A DNA stretch of 6,203 bases. Origin: an uncultured Arcobacter sp. GTDB lineage: Bacteria; Campylobacterota; Campylobacteria; Campylobacterales; Arcobacteraceae. The translations under genes were made by a program, and so were the position numbers. Shown here in pieces: positions 5,865-6,203 of this stretch; within the stretch, counting starts at the first letter, position 1; each line of letters begins with the position of its first letter. The stretch is taken from positions 1 to 6,203 of the forward strand of contig CAJXWI010000165.1 of the NCBI GenBank assembly GCA_913062735.1, written 5' to 3'. Below the pieces are notes generated by a model, which saw only the letters and a list, made by a program, of their open reading frames with translations, made no database searches and was not told the origin of the DNA.

Positions 5865-6203
5865 TTTCAACCTCTCCTTTATTTGATACAAACCAACCTA
5901 CAATTGGATTTCTATGATAAATACCTTCTACTCCTACGTTTTCTATGAGCTTGTCAATACTTGGTTGTATATGACCTGAGTCATCAATAGCTCTGCTTAA
6001 TAACATTTTTTCTTTTGCATCCCATTTAATGATATAAGAAAAACGTGTCCAAGATTTAGGAAGAACAAGACCTTTTAAAGAAGCCTCAATCCAATTTTTA
6101 CCACCATCTAATGAAATATCAACCGTTTTAATAGTACCTCTTCCACTCCAAGCAAGTCCGGTTATTTCAACGGTATCTCCTTTTTTTAAAGAGCTCCAAG
6201 GAA
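5845..6203 (-). CDS. soxC: SoxC, molybdenum subunit of sulfane dehydrogenase (C-terminal 118 residues; 5' end beyond window)
   Basis: SoxC is a sulfite-oxidase-family molybdopterin enzyme that, with SoxD, oxidises the SoxY-bound sulfane sulfur. Only the C-terminus is present, corresponding to the Mo-co oxidoreductase dimerisation domain. It reads PWSSLKKGD at the right edge, then ITGLAWSGRGTIKTVDIS and LDGGKNW, strands typical of this domain, then SWTRFSYIIKWDAKEKMLLSRAIDDSGHIQP, and ends in GIYHRNPIVGWFV and a short tail ENAHVRS before TAA at 5847-5845. The long PFxPF-like cofactor domain with the Mo-ligand cysteine must lie outside. The identification rests on this domain and on the soxD gene overlapping its end by 20 nt. 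A related sulfite dehydrogenase (SorA type) is the alternative, but the Sox context makes SoxC far more likely. Confidence 0.94.
   Translation of the reverse strand, partial: PWSSLKKGDTVEITGLAWSGRGTIKTVDISLDGGKNWIEASLKGLVLPKSWTRFSYIIKWDAKEKMLLSRAIDDSGHIQPSIDKLIENVGVEGIYHRNPIVGWFVSNKGEVENAHVRS
5871..5880 (-). promoter_or_regulatory. Ribosome-binding site for soxD inside the end of soxC
   Basis: The sense strand reads AAAGGAGAGG, 6 nt before the ATG at 5864-5862. It lies within the last codons of soxC (encoding KGEV), so ribosomes finishing soxC can re-initiate on soxD. This fits 1:1 production of the SoxC and SoxD subunits and fixes the soxD start at 5864. A second in-frame ATG two codons later (5858) is less well spaced. 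Confidence 0.8.

Noticed and set aside
5865..5891. Longer soxD start at 5891
   Set aside because: No good ribosome-binding site, deeper overlap with soxC, and a better-spaced site directly before 5864.
5721..5948. Plus-strand 75-codon frame
   Set aside because: Antisense to the soxD start and soxC end, both well supported on the minus strand.

Overview
The window is one contiguous minus-strand operon encoding the periplasmic thiosulfate-oxidising Sox multienzyme system. In transcription order (right to left) it runs soxC (3' end only), soxD, soxX, soxY, soxZ, soxA, a small predicted lipoprotein, a periplasmic rhodanese-like protein, and soxB (3' end cut off by the left edge). The DNA is very A+T-rich and the proteins are rich in Lys, Ile and Asn. 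With the gene content, this suggests a sulfur-oxidising campylobacterotal (epsilonproteobacterial) chemolithotroph, most likely of the Arcobacter group. The taxon is an inference from composition and protein style, not from a marker gene.

Layout: 6203-5845 soxC C-terminus (Mo-co dimerisation domain); 5864-4788 soxD (dihaem cytochrome c), overlapping soxC by 20 bp; 4768-4415 soxX (monohaem); 4404-3955 soxY (GGCGG carrier arm); 3910-3605 soxZ; 3578-2664 soxA (one haem site plus a Cys-ligand motif); 2653-2198 lipoprotein; 2147-1509 rhodanese; 1473-1 soxB. Spacers are 10 to 50 nt, no intergenic stretch reaches 300 bases, and every gene has a purine-rich ribosome-binding site. I see no convincing promoter or intrinsic terminator, so the promoter should lie upstream of soxC, beyond the right edge, and the end of the transcript beyond the left edge. 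The one striking non-coding element is a perfect 10-bp inverted repeat at 2168-2191, between the lipoprotein and rhodanese genes.

How the genes work together (established for the Sox pathway): SoxXA oxidatively couples thiosulfate to the C-terminal cysteine of SoxY in the SoxYZ dimer. SoxB hydrolyses off the terminal sulfone as sulfate. SoxCD oxidises the remaining sulfane sulfur in a six-electron step. SoxB acts again to release SoxYZ. With both SoxB and SoxCD encoded here, the complete (non-branched) route to sulfate without sulfur globules is expected. SoxB and SoxY carry twin-arginine signals; SoxZ has none and is expected to be exported bound to SoxY. SoxX, SoxD, SoxA and the rhodanese have Sec-type signals.

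The least characterised part is the lipoprotein-rhodanese pair between soxA and soxB. It parallels the soxA-soxK-soxL order of purple sulfur bacteria, where SoxK binds SoxAX and SoxL is a periplasmic sulfurtransferase. Whether these are true homologues or positional analogues cannot be settled by eye. No wholly new system is evident; otherwise this is a clean, intact Sox operon.
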